Shown here: one piece after another, positions 34,769-43,800 of the stretch
Numbering within the stretch: position 1 is the first letter of the stretch
Layout of the letters: each line of letters begins with the position of its first letter
Assembly: GCF_025426255.1 (NCBI RefSeq)
Contig: NZ_CP104861.1
Location: forward strand, 5,069,001-5,133,000
Direction of reading: 5' to 3'
Length of the DNA stretch: 64,000 nucleotides
Source: Pseudomonas fragi
GTDB lineage: Bacteria > Pseudomonadota > Gammaproteobacteria > Pseudomonadales > Pseudomonadaceae
Program-made: the position numbers and the translations under genes
Notes under the pieces: model-generated
What the model was told of the DNA's origin: nothing
What the model saw: the letters and a program-made list of their open reading frames with translations, nothing else
Database searches by the model: none

Positions 34769-35104
34769 ATGCCGCATCTGGAAGTCGCCACCCCCTCGCT
34801 GCGCCCCGATGTGTGGGCCAGCAACGCAGCCCCTTGCCCAGTGCTCTACCGTATCCAGGCGCAGGCGGATGCCGATGTTTTGTGTCGAGTGCTCAACCTG
34901 TTTGCGTTGCAGCAACTGATCCCGCAACAAGTGGATGTGGTGCGCGATCAGGACACAATGAGCATTGAAATCCTGAGCCATGAACAAAGCTGGCATCGCG
35001 CCCAGATCATCGGCGAGAAAATGCGCAATCTGATCAGCGTCGTTGAAATGGAATTGATCCCCGTGCAGGAATCCAAAGCGCCGATGCTCCACGTTTTGCG
35101 GTAA
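34769..35104 (+). CDS. Conserved protein of unknown function, possibly an ACT-like domain
   Basis: A 111-residue soluble protein with an alternating pattern from about residue 25 (PVLYRIQAQADADVLCRVLNLFALQQLIPQQVDVVRD) that resembles an ACT-type fold, often an amino-acid sensor. AGGAGCTATTGC precedes the ATG. It is divergent from an Lrp-family gene with a palindrome between. The function is unknown; ACT similarity is my reading of pattern, not a match. Confidence 0.6.
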   Translation: MPHLEVATPSLRPDVWASNAAPCPVLYRIQAQADADVLCRVLNLFALQQLIPQQVDVVRDQDTMSIEILSHEQSWHRAQIIGEKMRNLISVVEMELIPVQESKAPMLHVLR

Positions 35105-35208
35105 TGGTTAGCAACCATTGGCCTCATGGAGGCGATAGTCGCGCGACTAGGCTTTGAGGTTCACGGCCAGACAAGGATCTGTCTGAGCCGATGCCCAAAG
35201 GAGCTTTT

Positions 35209-36849
35209 ATGCGCATCGCCCCACTTCATGACCAGTGGCTGGACCTCAAATACCTGTTGGCCACCCTGCTTGCCCAGGGCCGTATCCACCAAAGCTGCGC
35301 CGAACAGGCGTTGGTCTGCGGCCGCGAAGCCCCCGACGATGCCTTGCATCCACTGGTGTTTTTGGCAAATCGGCAGTTATGCGACCCCAGCCAACCAGGC
35401 AAAATCCTCGATATTGAAACCCTCACCGCCTGGCTCGCCCACCAGGCAGAACAGCCCTATCTGCGCCTCGACCCGCTCCAGATCGATGCCGCCACCGTTA
35501 CCGGGCTGATGTCTTTTGCCTTTGCCCAACGCCATGCAATCCTCGCGGTGGCGGCCGATGACGCGGCCATCACCATCGCCAGCACCCAGCCTTGGGTCAG
35601 CAGTTGGGAAGCCGATTTGCGCCAGGTGCTCAAGCGGCCGATCAAGCGGGTGATTGCCAACCCCCTGGAAATCCAGCGCCTGAGTGTGGAGTTTTTTCAG
35701 CTAGCCAAATCCGTCACCGGGGCTGCACTCAACGATCAGCAAGTCAGCGTCCGCACCAACCTCGAGCAACTGATCACCTTGGGCACTGGCGAAGCGGATG
35801 CCAACGATGCCCATACGGTGAAGATTGTCGACTGGCTGTTTCAGTACGCTTTCGAGCAACGCGCCAGCGACATCCATATTGAGCCGCGGCGCGAACAAGG
35901 CTGTGTACGCTTTCGCATCGACGGGGTGTTGCATGACGTCTACCAGTTCCCGCCGCAGGTGACGATGGCCGTTATCAGCCGCCTCAAAGGCCTGGGCCGG
36001 ATGGACGTCGCCGAAAAACGCAAACCCCAGGACGGTCGAATAAAAACCCGGACCCCGAGCGGAGCTGAAGTGGAACTCCGGCTTGCCACCCTGCCCACGG
36101 CTTTTGGCGAAAAAATGGTGATGCGTATTTTTGACCCGCAGGTACTGCTGAAAAACTTCGACCAGTTGGGCCTCACTCCAGAGGACCTGCAGCGCTGGCA
36201 GCAAATGACCACCCGGCCCAATGGCATTATTTTGATCACCGGCCCTACCGGCTCAGGTAAAACCAGCACCCTGTATGCAACGCTCAAACAACTGGCCACC
36301 TCCAAAATCAACCTGTGCACCCTCGAAGACCCGATCGAGATGATTGAACCGGCGTTTAATCAAATGCAGGTTCAGCCCAATATCGACCTGACGTTCGCCA
36401 ATGGCGTGCGGGCCCTGCTGCGCCAGGACCCGGACATCATCATGCTGGGTGAAATACGCGACCTGGAGACCGCAGAAGTGGCAATCCAGGCGGCGCTGAC
36501 CGGACACCTGGTGCTCTCGACCCTGCACACCAACGACGCCCCCAGCGCCATCAGCCGCCTGCAAGAACTTGGGGTAGCCCCCTACTTGATAAAAGCCACG
36601 CTGCTGGGCGTCATGGCCCAGCGACTGCTCAGAACCCTGTGCCCTGCCTGCAAGACCGAGTGCCCGCTGAGCCCCGGCGACTGGGCGGGCTTCGCCCCGG
36701 ACTGGACCCATCCGCCACCTGCTCAGGCCTGTCGGGCCAAGGGCTGTGCGCAATGCCGGGACACCGGTTACAGCGGGCGGGTCGGCGTCTACGAAGTCAT
36801 GTTGATGAGCGAAAAACTCAAGGCCCTGATTGGCCCTGATTGGCCCTGA
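35209..36849 (+). CDS. GspE/PilB-type secretion ATPase, 3' end frameshifted
   Basis: A hexameric motor ATPase of type II secretion or type IV pilus assembly. It has an N-terminal domain with weak MshEN-like similarity, DIHIEPRREQGCVRFRIDG, Walker A GPTGSGKT (about residue 343), the Asp box EDPIE, Walker B MLGEIRDLETAEVA and a CxxC zinc loop (CPACKTEC and CRAKGCAQC). The start at 35209 has AAGGAG before it. The stop at 36847-36849 arises because TGGCCCTGAT is duplicated at 36831-36850. Removing one copy extends the frame to 36979, giving 590-some residues with a normal C-terminus. About 43 residues are lost as sequenced. It has no secretion neighbours. Confidence 0.88.
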   Translation: MRIAPLHDQWLDLKYLLATLLAQGRIHQSCAEQALVCGREAPDDALHPLVFLANRQLCDPSQPGKILDIETLTAWLAHQAEQPYLRLDPLQIDAATVTGLMSFAFAQRHAILAVAADDAAITIASTQPWVSSWEADLRQVLKRPIKRVIANPLEIQRLSVEFFQLAKSVTGAALNDQQVSVRTNLEQLITLGTGEADANDAHTVKIVDWLFQYAFEQRASDIHIEPRREQGCVRFRIDGVLHDVYQFPPQVTMAVISRLKGLGRMDVAEKRKPQDGRIKTRTPSGAEVELRLATLPTAFGEKMVMRIFDPQVLLKNFDQLGLTPEDLQRWQQMTTRPNGIILITGPTGSGKTSTLYATLKQLATSKINLCTLEDPIEMIEPAFNQMQVQPNIDLTFANGVRALLRQDPDIIMLGEIRDLETAEVAIQAALTGHLVLSTLHTNDAPSAISRLQELGVAPYLIKATLLGVMAQRLLRTLCPACKTECPLSPGDWAGFAPDWTHPPPAQACRAKGCAQCRDTGYSGRVGVYEVMLMSEKLKALIGPDWP

Positions 36850-36850
36850 T
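36821..36850 (+). repeat. Tandem 10-base repeat that breaks the ATPase frame
   Basis: TGGCCCTGAT occurs twice in a row (36831-36850), preceded by a near copy AGGCCCTGAT. One unit too many shifts the frame by one and creates a TGA. Loss of one copy restores the reading frame. It could be slippage, phase variation or a sequencing error. Confidence 0.85.
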
Positions 36851-37077
36851 ACCGACCTGAACGCCATTCGCAGCCTGGCCTGTGTACAAGGCATGCTCGG
36901 ACTGAGACTGGCCGCAGCTCACAAAGTCGCCGCCAGGGCGACCTCAATCGAAGAGGCGCTGCGAGTTACCCATGCGTGATTGAATTGTTTTGGCTAAAAT
37001 TTAAACAGTTGCGCAATTTTCTTGATCGTTACACTCCTCGTTCGTTTGTTTTTCACACCTCAAAACAAGGAATGGTT

Positions 37078-37998
37078 ATGCAAGTGGGTACTGTAGTCCT
37101 GTTATTTGTCGCCTTGGCAATCGCCGTGCTCTTTATGGGCTTCAAGGTCGTTCCCCAAGGCTATCAATGGACGGTGGAGCGCTTCGGGCGTTACACCAAC
37201 ACCCTTAAGCCGGGCCTGAACATCATCATTCCGGTGATGGATCGCATCGGACGCAAGATCAACGTGATGGAAAGCGTACTGGACATCCCGCCGCAAGAGG
37301 TCATCACCGCCGACAACGCCACCGTGCAAATCGATGCCGTGTGCTTTTTCCAGGTGGTCAACACGGCGCAGGCCGCGTACGAGGTCAACAACCTCGAACA
37401 CGCCATTCGCAACCTGCTGCAAACCAACATCCGCACCGTGCTGGGTTCGATGGAACTCGATGCCATGCTCAGCCAGCGTGACGGCATCAATGAAAAATTA
37501 CTGCGCACCGTCGATGAAGCCACCGCTCCCTGGGGCATCAAAATCACCCGGATCGAGATCAAGGACATCAGCCCGCCAGCCGACCTGATGGCCGCCATGT
37601 CCGGGCAAATGAAAGCCGAACGTATCAAGCGTGCACAAATTCTGGAGGCTGAAGGTCTGCGAGCGGCGGCAATCCTGACGGCCGAAGGTAAAAAACAGGC
37701 GCAGATCCTCGAAGCCGAGGGTGGTCGTCAGGCCGCGTTCCTCGAATCCGAAGCCCGCGAACGCCAGGCCGAAGCCGAAGCTCGGGCCACGCAGGTGGTA
37801 TCCGAAGCCATTGCCTCAGGCAACGTGCAGGCGATCAACTACTTTGTCGCGCAAAAATACATCGATGCGCTGGGTAAGCTCGCATCGGCCAACAACAGCA
37901 AAGTCATCCTCATGCCGCTGGAAGCCAGCCAGGTCATCGGCGCCGTGGGCGGCATCGGGGAAATCGTCAAAGCCACCTTTGACAGCAAAAAGGTCTGA
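37078..37998 (+). CDS. SPFH/band-7 membrane protein (stomatin/QmcA-like)
   Basis: A 306-residue membrane scaffold protein. It has one N-terminal membrane segment (about 3-20), the band-7 domain at about 25-190 (VPQGYQWTVERFGRYTNTLKPGLN) and a coiled coil of Ala/Glu repeats at about 190-245 (EAEGLRAAAILTAEGKKQAQ). The start at 37078 has AAGGA six bases upstream; an in-frame ATG two codons earlier is less well placed. It overlaps nothing and is three bases from nfeD, the usual partner. It probably organises membrane microdomains. Confidence 0.92.
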   Translation: MQVGTVVLLFVALAIAVLFMGFKVVPQGYQWTVERFGRYTNTLKPGLNIIIPVMDRIGRKINVMESVLDIPPQEVITADNATVQIDAVCFFQVVNTAQAAYEVNNLEHAIRNLLQTNIRTVLGSMELDAMLSQRDGINEKLLRTVDEATAPWGIKITRIEIKDISPPADLMAAMSGQMKAERIKRAQILEAEGLRAAAILTAEGKKQAQILEAEGGRQAAFLESEARERQAEAEARATQVVSEAIASGNVQAINYFVAQKYIDALGKLASANNSKVILMPLEASQVIGAVGGIGEIVKATFDSKKV

Positions 37999-38001
37999 GG
38001 T

Positions 38002-38451
38002 ATGTGGGAGTTCCTGCAACACCTTAGCTACTGGGACTGGCTGGCGCTGGGCACAGTGCTGTTGATTCTGGAGGTATTCGGCGCCGGTGGTTATCTGCTG
38101 TGGGTCGGTATTGCCGGCATCATCGTTGGGGTTTTGACGTTTCTGATCCCGGAAATGTCATGGACCCTGCAACTGCCGCTGTTTGGCGTACTGGCGATTC
38201 TCACTGCGGTGTATTGGTGGAGGCGCCAGCGCGGCAGTGTCGAAAGTGGCGACCAGCCCAACCTGAATCGCCGTGGGCACGAGCTGATCGGTCGCACGTT
38301 TGTCGTTCAACAGGCTATTGTTGAAGGGCGAGGCAAAATCAAGGTTGGGGATAGCGTGTGGATGGCCGTAGGGCCTGACGCTGCAGTGGGAACACCCGTT
38401 CGCGTGACCGCCCAAAACGGAACGGTGCTGAGCGTAGAAATTGTGCCATGA
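38002..38451 (+). CDS. NfeD-family membrane protein
   Basis: A 149-residue protein with four short hydrophobic segments (about 12-90) and a C-terminal OB-like NfeDC domain (GRTFVVQQAIVEGRGKIKVGDSVWMAVG). It starts three bases after the SPFH stop and is the conserved partner of that protein. Short NfeDs lack the protease domain, so this one should be a membrane scaffold partner rather than an enzyme. Confidence 0.92.
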   Translation: MWEFLQHLSYWDWLALGTVLLILEVFGAGGYLLWVGIAGIIVGVLTFLIPEMSWTLQLPLFGVLAILTAVYWWRRQRGSVESGDQPNLNRRGHELIGRTFVVQQAIVEGRGKIKVGDSVWMAVGPDAAVGTPVRVTAQNGTVLSVEIVP

Positions 38452-38517
38452 CGTTACGGAACTCCAGAGCATTAACTACAATCAAAACCGGTAGATAACT
38501 TATTCGGAGTAACTGTC

Positions 38518-38832
38518 ATGCGTCTCAAATATGCTGTAGCCGCTATTGCCTTGCTGTCCCTCCCTGTTGGCTCCGCAATGGCCGACAGCTTCTGGCGCAA
38601 TGTGTTGTCCTCCGGTGCTACCACCGGGTCCACCTACCTGACCTTCAAAAAAGACCGCAAAGTGATCGCGGCTCAAGATGATGCGGGCAGCTTTGTTGCC
38701 AGTAACGGCTCGATCCGTGGTCCATACCTGGAATCGGCCATGCAACAGGTGCGTGCTGACAACCCGAACCTGAAGGTCAGCGACATGGAGCTGGCTAACG
38801 CGATTCTGGTGAAAAACGCCACGGCAGAGTAA
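38518..38832 (+). CDS. DUF2388-family secreted protein
   Basis: A 104-residue protein with signal peptide MRLKYAVAAIALLSLPVGSAMA and the Pseudomonas family pattern SFWRNVLSSGATTGSTYLTFKK and QDDAGSFVASNGSIRGPYLESAM. It should be periplasmic. Function is unknown. TTCGGAG lies upstream of the ATG. It forms a single-gene unit. Confidence 0.88.
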   Translation: MRLKYAVAAIALLSLPVGSAMADSFWRNVLSSGATTGSTYLTFKKDRKVIAAQDDAGSFVASNGSIRGPYLESAMQQVRADNPNLKVSDMELANAILVKNATAE

Positions 38833-38841
38833 ACCCTGCTC

Positions 38842-38937
38842 CTGTAGCCGCTGTCGCAGGCTGCGATGGGTTGCGCAGCAACCCTGAGATTCTGATCATT
38901 CTTCGGATCTCATCGCAGCCTGCGGCAGCGGCTACAG
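38842..38937. repeat. Inverted repeat, GTAGCCGCTGCCGCAGGCTGCGA family
   Basis: CTGTAGCCGCTGTCGCAGGC and the inverted CTGCGGCAGCGGCTACAG form the arms. Same family as 21151-21228 and 44908-44998. Confidence 0.75.
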
Positions 38938-39074
38938 GCGATAGGTCTGCCCTTTTGATTCAGCCGCCATACAGAATTTTCACCCGATGTGAGCGATCCT
39001 CCGAGTATGATCTTGAGCGATATGCTACTGCTCTTTGGTCACCCAAACTCATTCACATCGGACGTCACGCCTCT

Positions 39075-40217
39075 ATGAGCTCGTTGCCTTTCCTGCCGTT
39101 TTCCAAACCCACCATTGATGAAGCCACCATTGCTGCCGTGGGCGACGTATTGCGCTCGGGCTGGATTACCAGCGGACCAAAGGTCCAGGCCTTCGAAGCG
39201 CAGTTGTCCGAGTATTTTGGCGGGCGCCCGGTGCGCACCTTCAACTCCGGCACCTGCACTATGGAAATCGCTCTGCGCATTGCAGGTATCGGTGCGGGCG
39301 ATGAAGTCATCACTACACCTATTTCGTGGGTGGCCACCGCTAACGTGATTATCGAAGTCGGCGCCACGCCGGTGTTTGCCGATATCGACCCGGTAACACG
39401 CAATATCGATCTGGCCAAGCTCGAAGCAGCCATCACCCCGCGCACCAAAGCAATCATTCCGGTGTACCTGTCGGGCTTGCCAGTAGACATGGACGCGCTC
39501 TACGCGCTGGCCAAAAAGCATAATCTGCGTGTCGTTGAAGACGCTGCTCAAGCGCTGGGCTCCAGCTGGCAAGGTCAGCGTATTGGGGCTCGCGGCGACT
39601 TTGTCTCGTTCAGCTTTCAGGCCAACAAAAACATCACCTCATCCGAGGGCGGTTGCCTGGTACTGAACAACGAAGAAGAAGCCCGACTGGCCGAGAAATA
39701 TCGCCTGCAAGGCGTTACCCGCACCGGTTTCGACGGTCTGGATGTCGATGTACTGGGCGGCAAGTTCAATATGACCGACATCGCCGCTGCGATTGGCCTG
39801 GGCCAGTTTGCCCATATCGAAACCATCACGGCCCATCGCAGGGAATTGGCCAAGCATTATTTCGAATGCTTCGGGCCAGAGTTTGAAGCCAAGTACGGTG
39901 CACAACTGCCGGTCGCAGACTTCAACAACACCAACTGGCACTTGTTCCAGCTTGTATTGCCTGAGCGCAAGGACGGCCAGCCTGCACGTGCAACCTTCAT
40001 GAAAGAGATGCAGGCGCTGGGCGTCGGCGTGGGCTACCACTACCCGCCAATTCACTTGCTGAGTTTGTATCGTGCGCTGGGCTTCAAGGAGGGGATGTTC
40101 CCGGTTGCCGAGCGTGTCGGACGACTGATCGTATCGTTGCCGATGTTTACGGCAATGACCAAGGCCGATGTGGAGCGTTCGGTTGCAGCGGTGAAAGCAG
40201 TACTGAAAGACGCTTAA
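39075..40217 (+). CDS. DegT/DnrJ/EryC1 aminotransferase, ArnB-like
   Basis: A 380-residue pyridoxal-phosphate sugar aminotransferase. The active-site lysine is in SFQANKNITSSEGG, and VVEDAAQALGSSWQG supplies the cofactor-binding Asp and Gln. ArnB (UDP-4-amino-arabinose synthesis) has a similar lysine motif, but no other arn gene is here, so a nucleotide-sugar role is not certain. The ATG at 39075 is preferred because it starts the family alignment (FLPFSKPTIDEATIAAV). Confidence 0.82.
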   Translation: MSSLPFLPFSKPTIDEATIAAVGDVLRSGWITSGPKVQAFEAQLSEYFGGRPVRTFNSGTCTMEIALRIAGIGAGDEVITTPISWVATANVIIEVGATPVFADIDPVTRNIDLAKLEAAITPRTKAIIPVYLSGLPVDMDALYALAKKHNLRVVEDAAQALGSSWQGQRIGARGDFVSFSFQANKNITSSEGGCLVLNNEEEARLAEKYRLQGVTRTGFDGLDVDVLGGKFNMTDIAAAIGLGQFAHIETITAHRRELAKHYFECFGPEFEAKYGAQLPVADFNNTNWHLFQLVLPERKDGQPARATFMKEMQALGVGVGYHYPPIHLLSLYRALGFKEGMFPVAERVGRLIVSLPMFTAMTKADVERSVAAVKAVLKDA

Positions 40218-40235
40218 ATACAACTCGATACACAT

Positions 40236-40320
40236 GTGGGAGCGGGCTTGCTCGCGATACGGCTCACGCGGTCTGTCAGGTAAACCGCATGGATACCATC
40301 GCGAGCAAGCCCGCTCCCAC
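40236..40320. repeat. REPIN (paired REP)
   Basis: GTGGGAGCGGGCTTGCTCGCGA and the exact inverted arm TCGCGAGCAAGCCCGCTCCCAC flank a spacer with its own CACGCGGT/ACCGCAT pairing. Confidence 0.85.
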
Positions 40321-40354
40321 AAGAGCAATAGTCAATCCCACAGTAAACCGGGGA

Positions 40355-40738
40355 TTACTCGCCGATTGCAGCCTTGTAGCCGGCAGCGTCCAGCAGCTTT
40401 TCCAGCTCGGCCGTGTTGCTTGGCTTGAGTTTGAAAATCCAGCTGGTGTACGGTTCGCTGTTCAGCGACTCCGGGCTGTCTGCCAGTGCTTCGTTGACCG
40501 CAATCACTTCGCCCGACACCGGCGAGTAGATGTCCGAAGCTGCTTTTACCGATTCCACAACGCCCGCGGTATCGCCTGCGGCGAATACTTTGCCGACTTC
40601 GGCCAGCTCAACAAACACCACATCCCCCAAGGCTTCCTGAGCGTGATCGCTGATGCCGACGGTAACCGTGCCATCCGCTTCCAGGCGTGCCCACTCGTGA
40701 CTTTCGGCAAAGCGCAACTCAGCAGGGATCAGGCTCAT
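40355..40738 (-). CDS. gcvH: Glycine cleavage system H protein
   Basis: A 127-residue lipoyl carrier protein of the glycine cleavage complex. The lipoylated lysine lies in VESVKAASDIYSP (about residue 65). AELRFAESHEWARLE is the usual N-terminus, and the start at 40738 gives it. It shuttles the methylamine group between P, T and L proteins. Its promoter and gcvT lie upstream. Confidence 0.95.
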   Translation of the reverse strand: MSLIPAELRFAESHEWARLEADGTVTVGISDHAQEALGDVVFVELAEVGKVFAAGDTAGVVESVKAASDIYSPVSGEVIAVNEALADSPESLNSEPYTSWIFKLKPSNTAELEKLLDAAGYKAAIGE

Positions 40739-40800
40739 ATTCAGTGTCCTCAAGAATTAATGTCAGCGGCACACACTCTGTGCATGCCCGCCAGTAAAGG

Positions 40801-41883
40801 TTAAATCAGGGCTTTACCCTGACGAACAAAAGTAGGTTTGACTACGCGAACCGGGTACCACTTGCCACGAATCTCAACCTCGGCACGATCAGCCGTTGCC
40901 ATCGGAACTCGCGCCAAGGCAATCGATTTGCTTAGCGTAGGAGAGAAGCTACCACTGGTGATCTCTCCTTCGCCAACATTGGCGATGCGAACCACCTGAT
41001 GAGCGCGTAAAACGCCCCGTTCCTCGAGCACCAGCCCCACAAGCTTGAGCTGCACGCCACCAGCCTTTTCGGCCTCCAGCGCTTCGCGCCCCACAAACTT
41101 GCGCGAGGCAGGCTCCCAGGCGATGGTCCAGGCCATGTTGGCGCAAAGAGGGGAAACAGACAGGTGGATATCCTGCCCATAGAGGTTCATGCCGGCTTCA
41201 AGACGCAAGGTATCGCGTGCGCCCAGGCCAATCGGTGATATACCGGCGCCTACCAGATCGTTGAAAAAAGCCGGGGCCTGATCGGCCGGGAGGACAATTT
41301 CCAGACCATCTTCACCGGTATAGCCGGTACGGGCGATAAACCAGTCGCCATTGCTCTGCCCTTCGAAGGGCTTGAGCTGCTGGATCAACTGACCACGTGC
41401 CTGACTCACCAGCTCGGCCACTTTATGCCGTGCCTGTGGCCCCTGAATGGCCAATAGGGCCAGTTCCGGGCGCTCCTGCAGTTGCACGTCATAGCCCTGG
41501 CGCTGAGTCTCCATCCAGGCCATATCCTGATCACGTGTAGCGGCATTGACGATAAGCCGATAACCCGTGGGCATCAGATAGACAATCATGTCGTCGACCA
41601 CACCGCCCTGCTCATTGAGCATGGCGCTGTACAAGGCGCGGCCGGGCGTATTCAAACGCTCGACATCATTGGCCAGCAAGTACTGGAGCCATTCCTTGGC
41701 CTGTAGCCCGGTGATGTCGATCACGGTCATATGCGAGACATCAAAAACCCCACAGTCGCGGCGCACCTCATGGTGTTCCTCAACTTGCGAGCCGTAATGC
41801 AAGGGCATATCCCAACCGCCAAAATCGACCATCTTCGCGCCGAGGGCGAGATGCAGGTCATACAGAGGCGTACGCTGTCCCAT
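40801..41883 (-). CDS. gcvT: Aminomethyltransferase (glycine cleavage T protein)
   Basis: A 360-residue tetrahydrofolate-dependent enzyme taking the aminomethyl group from the H protein. DCGVFDVSHMTVIDITG and NWT-type folate-binding pieces (RTGYTGEDGLEIV) are visible. The start at 41883 has AAGGAG six bases before it; earlier in-frame codons lack one. gcvH follows after 62 bases. A possible -10 box TACAAT is on the minus strand at + 42008-42013. gcvP is not adjacent. Confidence 0.95.
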   Translation of the reverse strand: MGQRTPLYDLHLALGAKMVDFGGWDMPLHYGSQVEEHHEVRRDCGVFDVSHMTVIDITGLQAKEWLQYLLANDVERLNTPGRALYSAMLNEQGGVVDDMIVYLMPTGYRLIVNAATRDQDMAWMETQRQGYDVQLQERPELALLAIQGPQARHKVAELVSQARGQLIQQLKPFEGQSNGDWFIARTGYTGEDGLEIVLPADQAPAFFNDLVGAGISPIGLGARDTLRLEAGMNLYGQDIHLSVSPLCANMAWTIAWEPASRKFVGREALEAEKAGGVQLKLVGLVLEERGVLRAHQVVRIANVGEGEITSGSFSPTLSKSIALARVPMATADRAEVEIRGKWYPVRVVKPTFVRQGKALI

Positions 41884-42036
41884 GGGTTTCTCCTTCCGGG
41901 CTTGGCGAGGGTGCGGACAGGCTGCGAAGCATTTCAAGCCTGAAAAATGGCCTTCTTACATCACGCAGAAACCTGGTCTGACAGACAGACCGCACCGAAT
42001 GCCGCGCATTGTAGCCGCATGGAGGAGGACTGACAC

Positions 42037-43653
42037 CTAACCGATTCGATGTGCCGAGCGACGAATCAGCCCGATGACTGGTAACAAACCGACCAGCACC
42101 AGCGTCAGGGCGGGCAACGAGGCCCGCGCCCATTCGCCTTCGCTGGTCATCTCGAAGATCCGCACCGCCAGCGTATCCCAGCCAAACGGGCGCATCAGCA
42201 AGGTGGCCGGCATTTCCTTGAGCACATCGACAAACACCAGCAGTGCAGCACTCAAGGTGCCTGGCAGCAGTAACGGCAGATACACTTTGAAAAACAGTCG
42301 TGGACCACTGACCCCCAGACTGCGTGCAGCTTCCGGCAAGGAAGGACGAATACGCGCCAGGCTGTTTTCCAGCGGGCCATAGGCCACGGCGATAAACCGC
42401 ACCAGATACGCCAACAACAAGGCCGACAGGCTGCCCAGTAACAGCGGCTTGCCCGCGCCGCCCAACCAGCCCGATACCGGGATCACCAGTTCGCGATCCA
42501 GGTAGCTGAATGCCAACATGATCGACACCGCCAACACCGAGCCCGGCAAGGCATAGCCCAGGTTCGCCAGGCTGACCCCGGCGCGAATGGCCGGGGTAGG
42601 CGCCTGACGTCGGGCAAATGCCAGCACCAGAGCCACGCTGACGGTGATCAGCGCCGCCATGGCGCCCAAATACAGTGTGTGCAGGATCAAACCGGTGTAT
42701 CGCTCGTCCAGGTCAAACCGCCCTCGCTGCCAGAACCACACCACCAGTTGCAGCATCGGGATCACGAACGCACAGGCAAACACCAGCAAGCACCAACCAC
42801 TGGCCAGCCACGCCTTGGGCCCACGCAGGTGATACAAGGCGCTGACGCGTGGCCGTTCGTTACTGGCGCGGCTGGCACCTCGGGCGCGGCGTTCGCCGTA
42901 GAGCACCAGCATGACCACCAGCAACAGCAAACTGGCCAATTGCGCCGCTGTCGACAGACTGAAAAAACCGTACCAGGTTTTATAGATAGCGGTGGTGAAG
43001 GTGTCGAAGTTGAACACTGACACGGCGCCAAAGTCGGCCAGGGTTTCCATCAGGGCCAGCGCCACACCCGCACCGATCGCCGGGCGCGCCATCGGCAACG
43101 CCACGCGCCAGAACGCCTGCCACGGGCTTTGCCCCAGTACCCGGGCGGCTTCCATCAGGCCTTTGCCCTGCGCCAGAAACGCCGTGCGCGCCAACAGGTA
43201 GACGTAGGGGTAGAACACCAGAATCAGCACGATGATCACCCCGCCGGTAGAACGCACCCGCGGTAACCTCAGACCCATGCCAAACCATTCACGCAGCAGG
43301 GTTTGCACGGGCCCGGCAAAATCCAGCAAGCCAACAAAGACAAACGCCAGCACATAGGCAGGAATCGCAAACGGCAGCATCAGCGCCCAATCCAGCCAAC
43401 GCCTGCCGGGGAACTCACACAGGCTGGTCAGCCACGCCAGGCTCACACCGAGCAGCGTGACCCCAACACCCACCCCGACGATCAGCGTCAAGGTATTGCC
43501 CAGCAGGCGCGGCATTTGCGTGTCCCACAGGTGGCTCCAGATCTGGCCATCAATGCTTTGCCAGGACAACAGCAAAACGCTCAGCGGCAACAGCACCAGA
43601 GCAGCAATGACAAAGACCAGCGGATACCAGCGGCGTTGGGCAGGATGGGCCAC
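42037..43653 (-). CDS. Iron(III) ABC transporter permease, fused double domain
   Basis: A 538-residue permease of the FbpB/SfuB type with about twelve hydrophobic segments in two homologous halves. Each half carries the permease EAA-like signature (EAARVLGQSPWQAFWRVALPMARPAI and EAARSLGVSGPRLFFKVYLPLLLPG). The GTG at 43653 is chosen (GAGAG six bases upstream), since the earlier open frame crosses the REPIN. It follows the binding-protein gene across a REPIN. Confidence 0.88.
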   Translation of the reverse strand: MAHPAQRRWYPLVFVIAALVLLPLSVLLLSWQSIDGQIWSHLWDTQMPRLLGNTLTLIVGVGVGVTLLGVSLAWLTSLCEFPGRRWLDWALMLPFAIPAYVLAFVFVGLLDFAGPVQTLLREWFGMGLRLPRVRSTGGVIIVLILVFYPYVYLLARTAFLAQGKGLMEAARVLGQSPWQAFWRVALPMARPAIGAGVALALMETLADFGAVSVFNFDTFTTAIYKTWYGFFSLSTAAQLASLLLLVVMLVLYGERRARGASRASNERPRVSALYHLRGPKAWLASGWCLLVFACAFVIPMLQLVVWFWQRGRFDLDERYTGLILHTLYLGAMAALITVSVALVLAFARRQAPTPAIRAGVSLANLGYALPGSVLAVSIMLAFSYLDRELVIPVSGWLGGAGKPLLLGSLSALLLAYLVRFIAVAYGPLENSLARIRPSLPEAARSLGVSGPRLFFKVYLPLLLPGTLSAALLVFVDVLKEMPATLLMRPFGWDTLAVRIFEMTSEGEWARASLPALTLVLVGLLPVIGLIRRSAHRIG

Positions 43654-43695
43654 GAAAAACTCTCGGAAGGTGGGTGGGACGACGTGAAAACGAAT

Positions 43696-43779
43696 GTGGG
43701 AGCGGGCTTGCTCGCGATGCAAACACCGCAGTTTCAAATGAAACCCCGGCGATGCTATCGCGAGCAAGCCCGCTCCCAC
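43696..43779. repeat. REPIN (paired REP)
   Basis: Same arms as the REPIN at 40236-40320, inserted between two genes of the iron transporter. Confidence 0.85.
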
Positions 43780-43800
43780 AGGTATTACTTCAGACTCTTA

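Noticed and set aside
41884..42036. Glycine riboswitch before gcvT
   Set aside because: I looked for paired aptamers with the GGAGAG and ACCGCCGAAGGGGC-type cores and did not find them on the minus strand.
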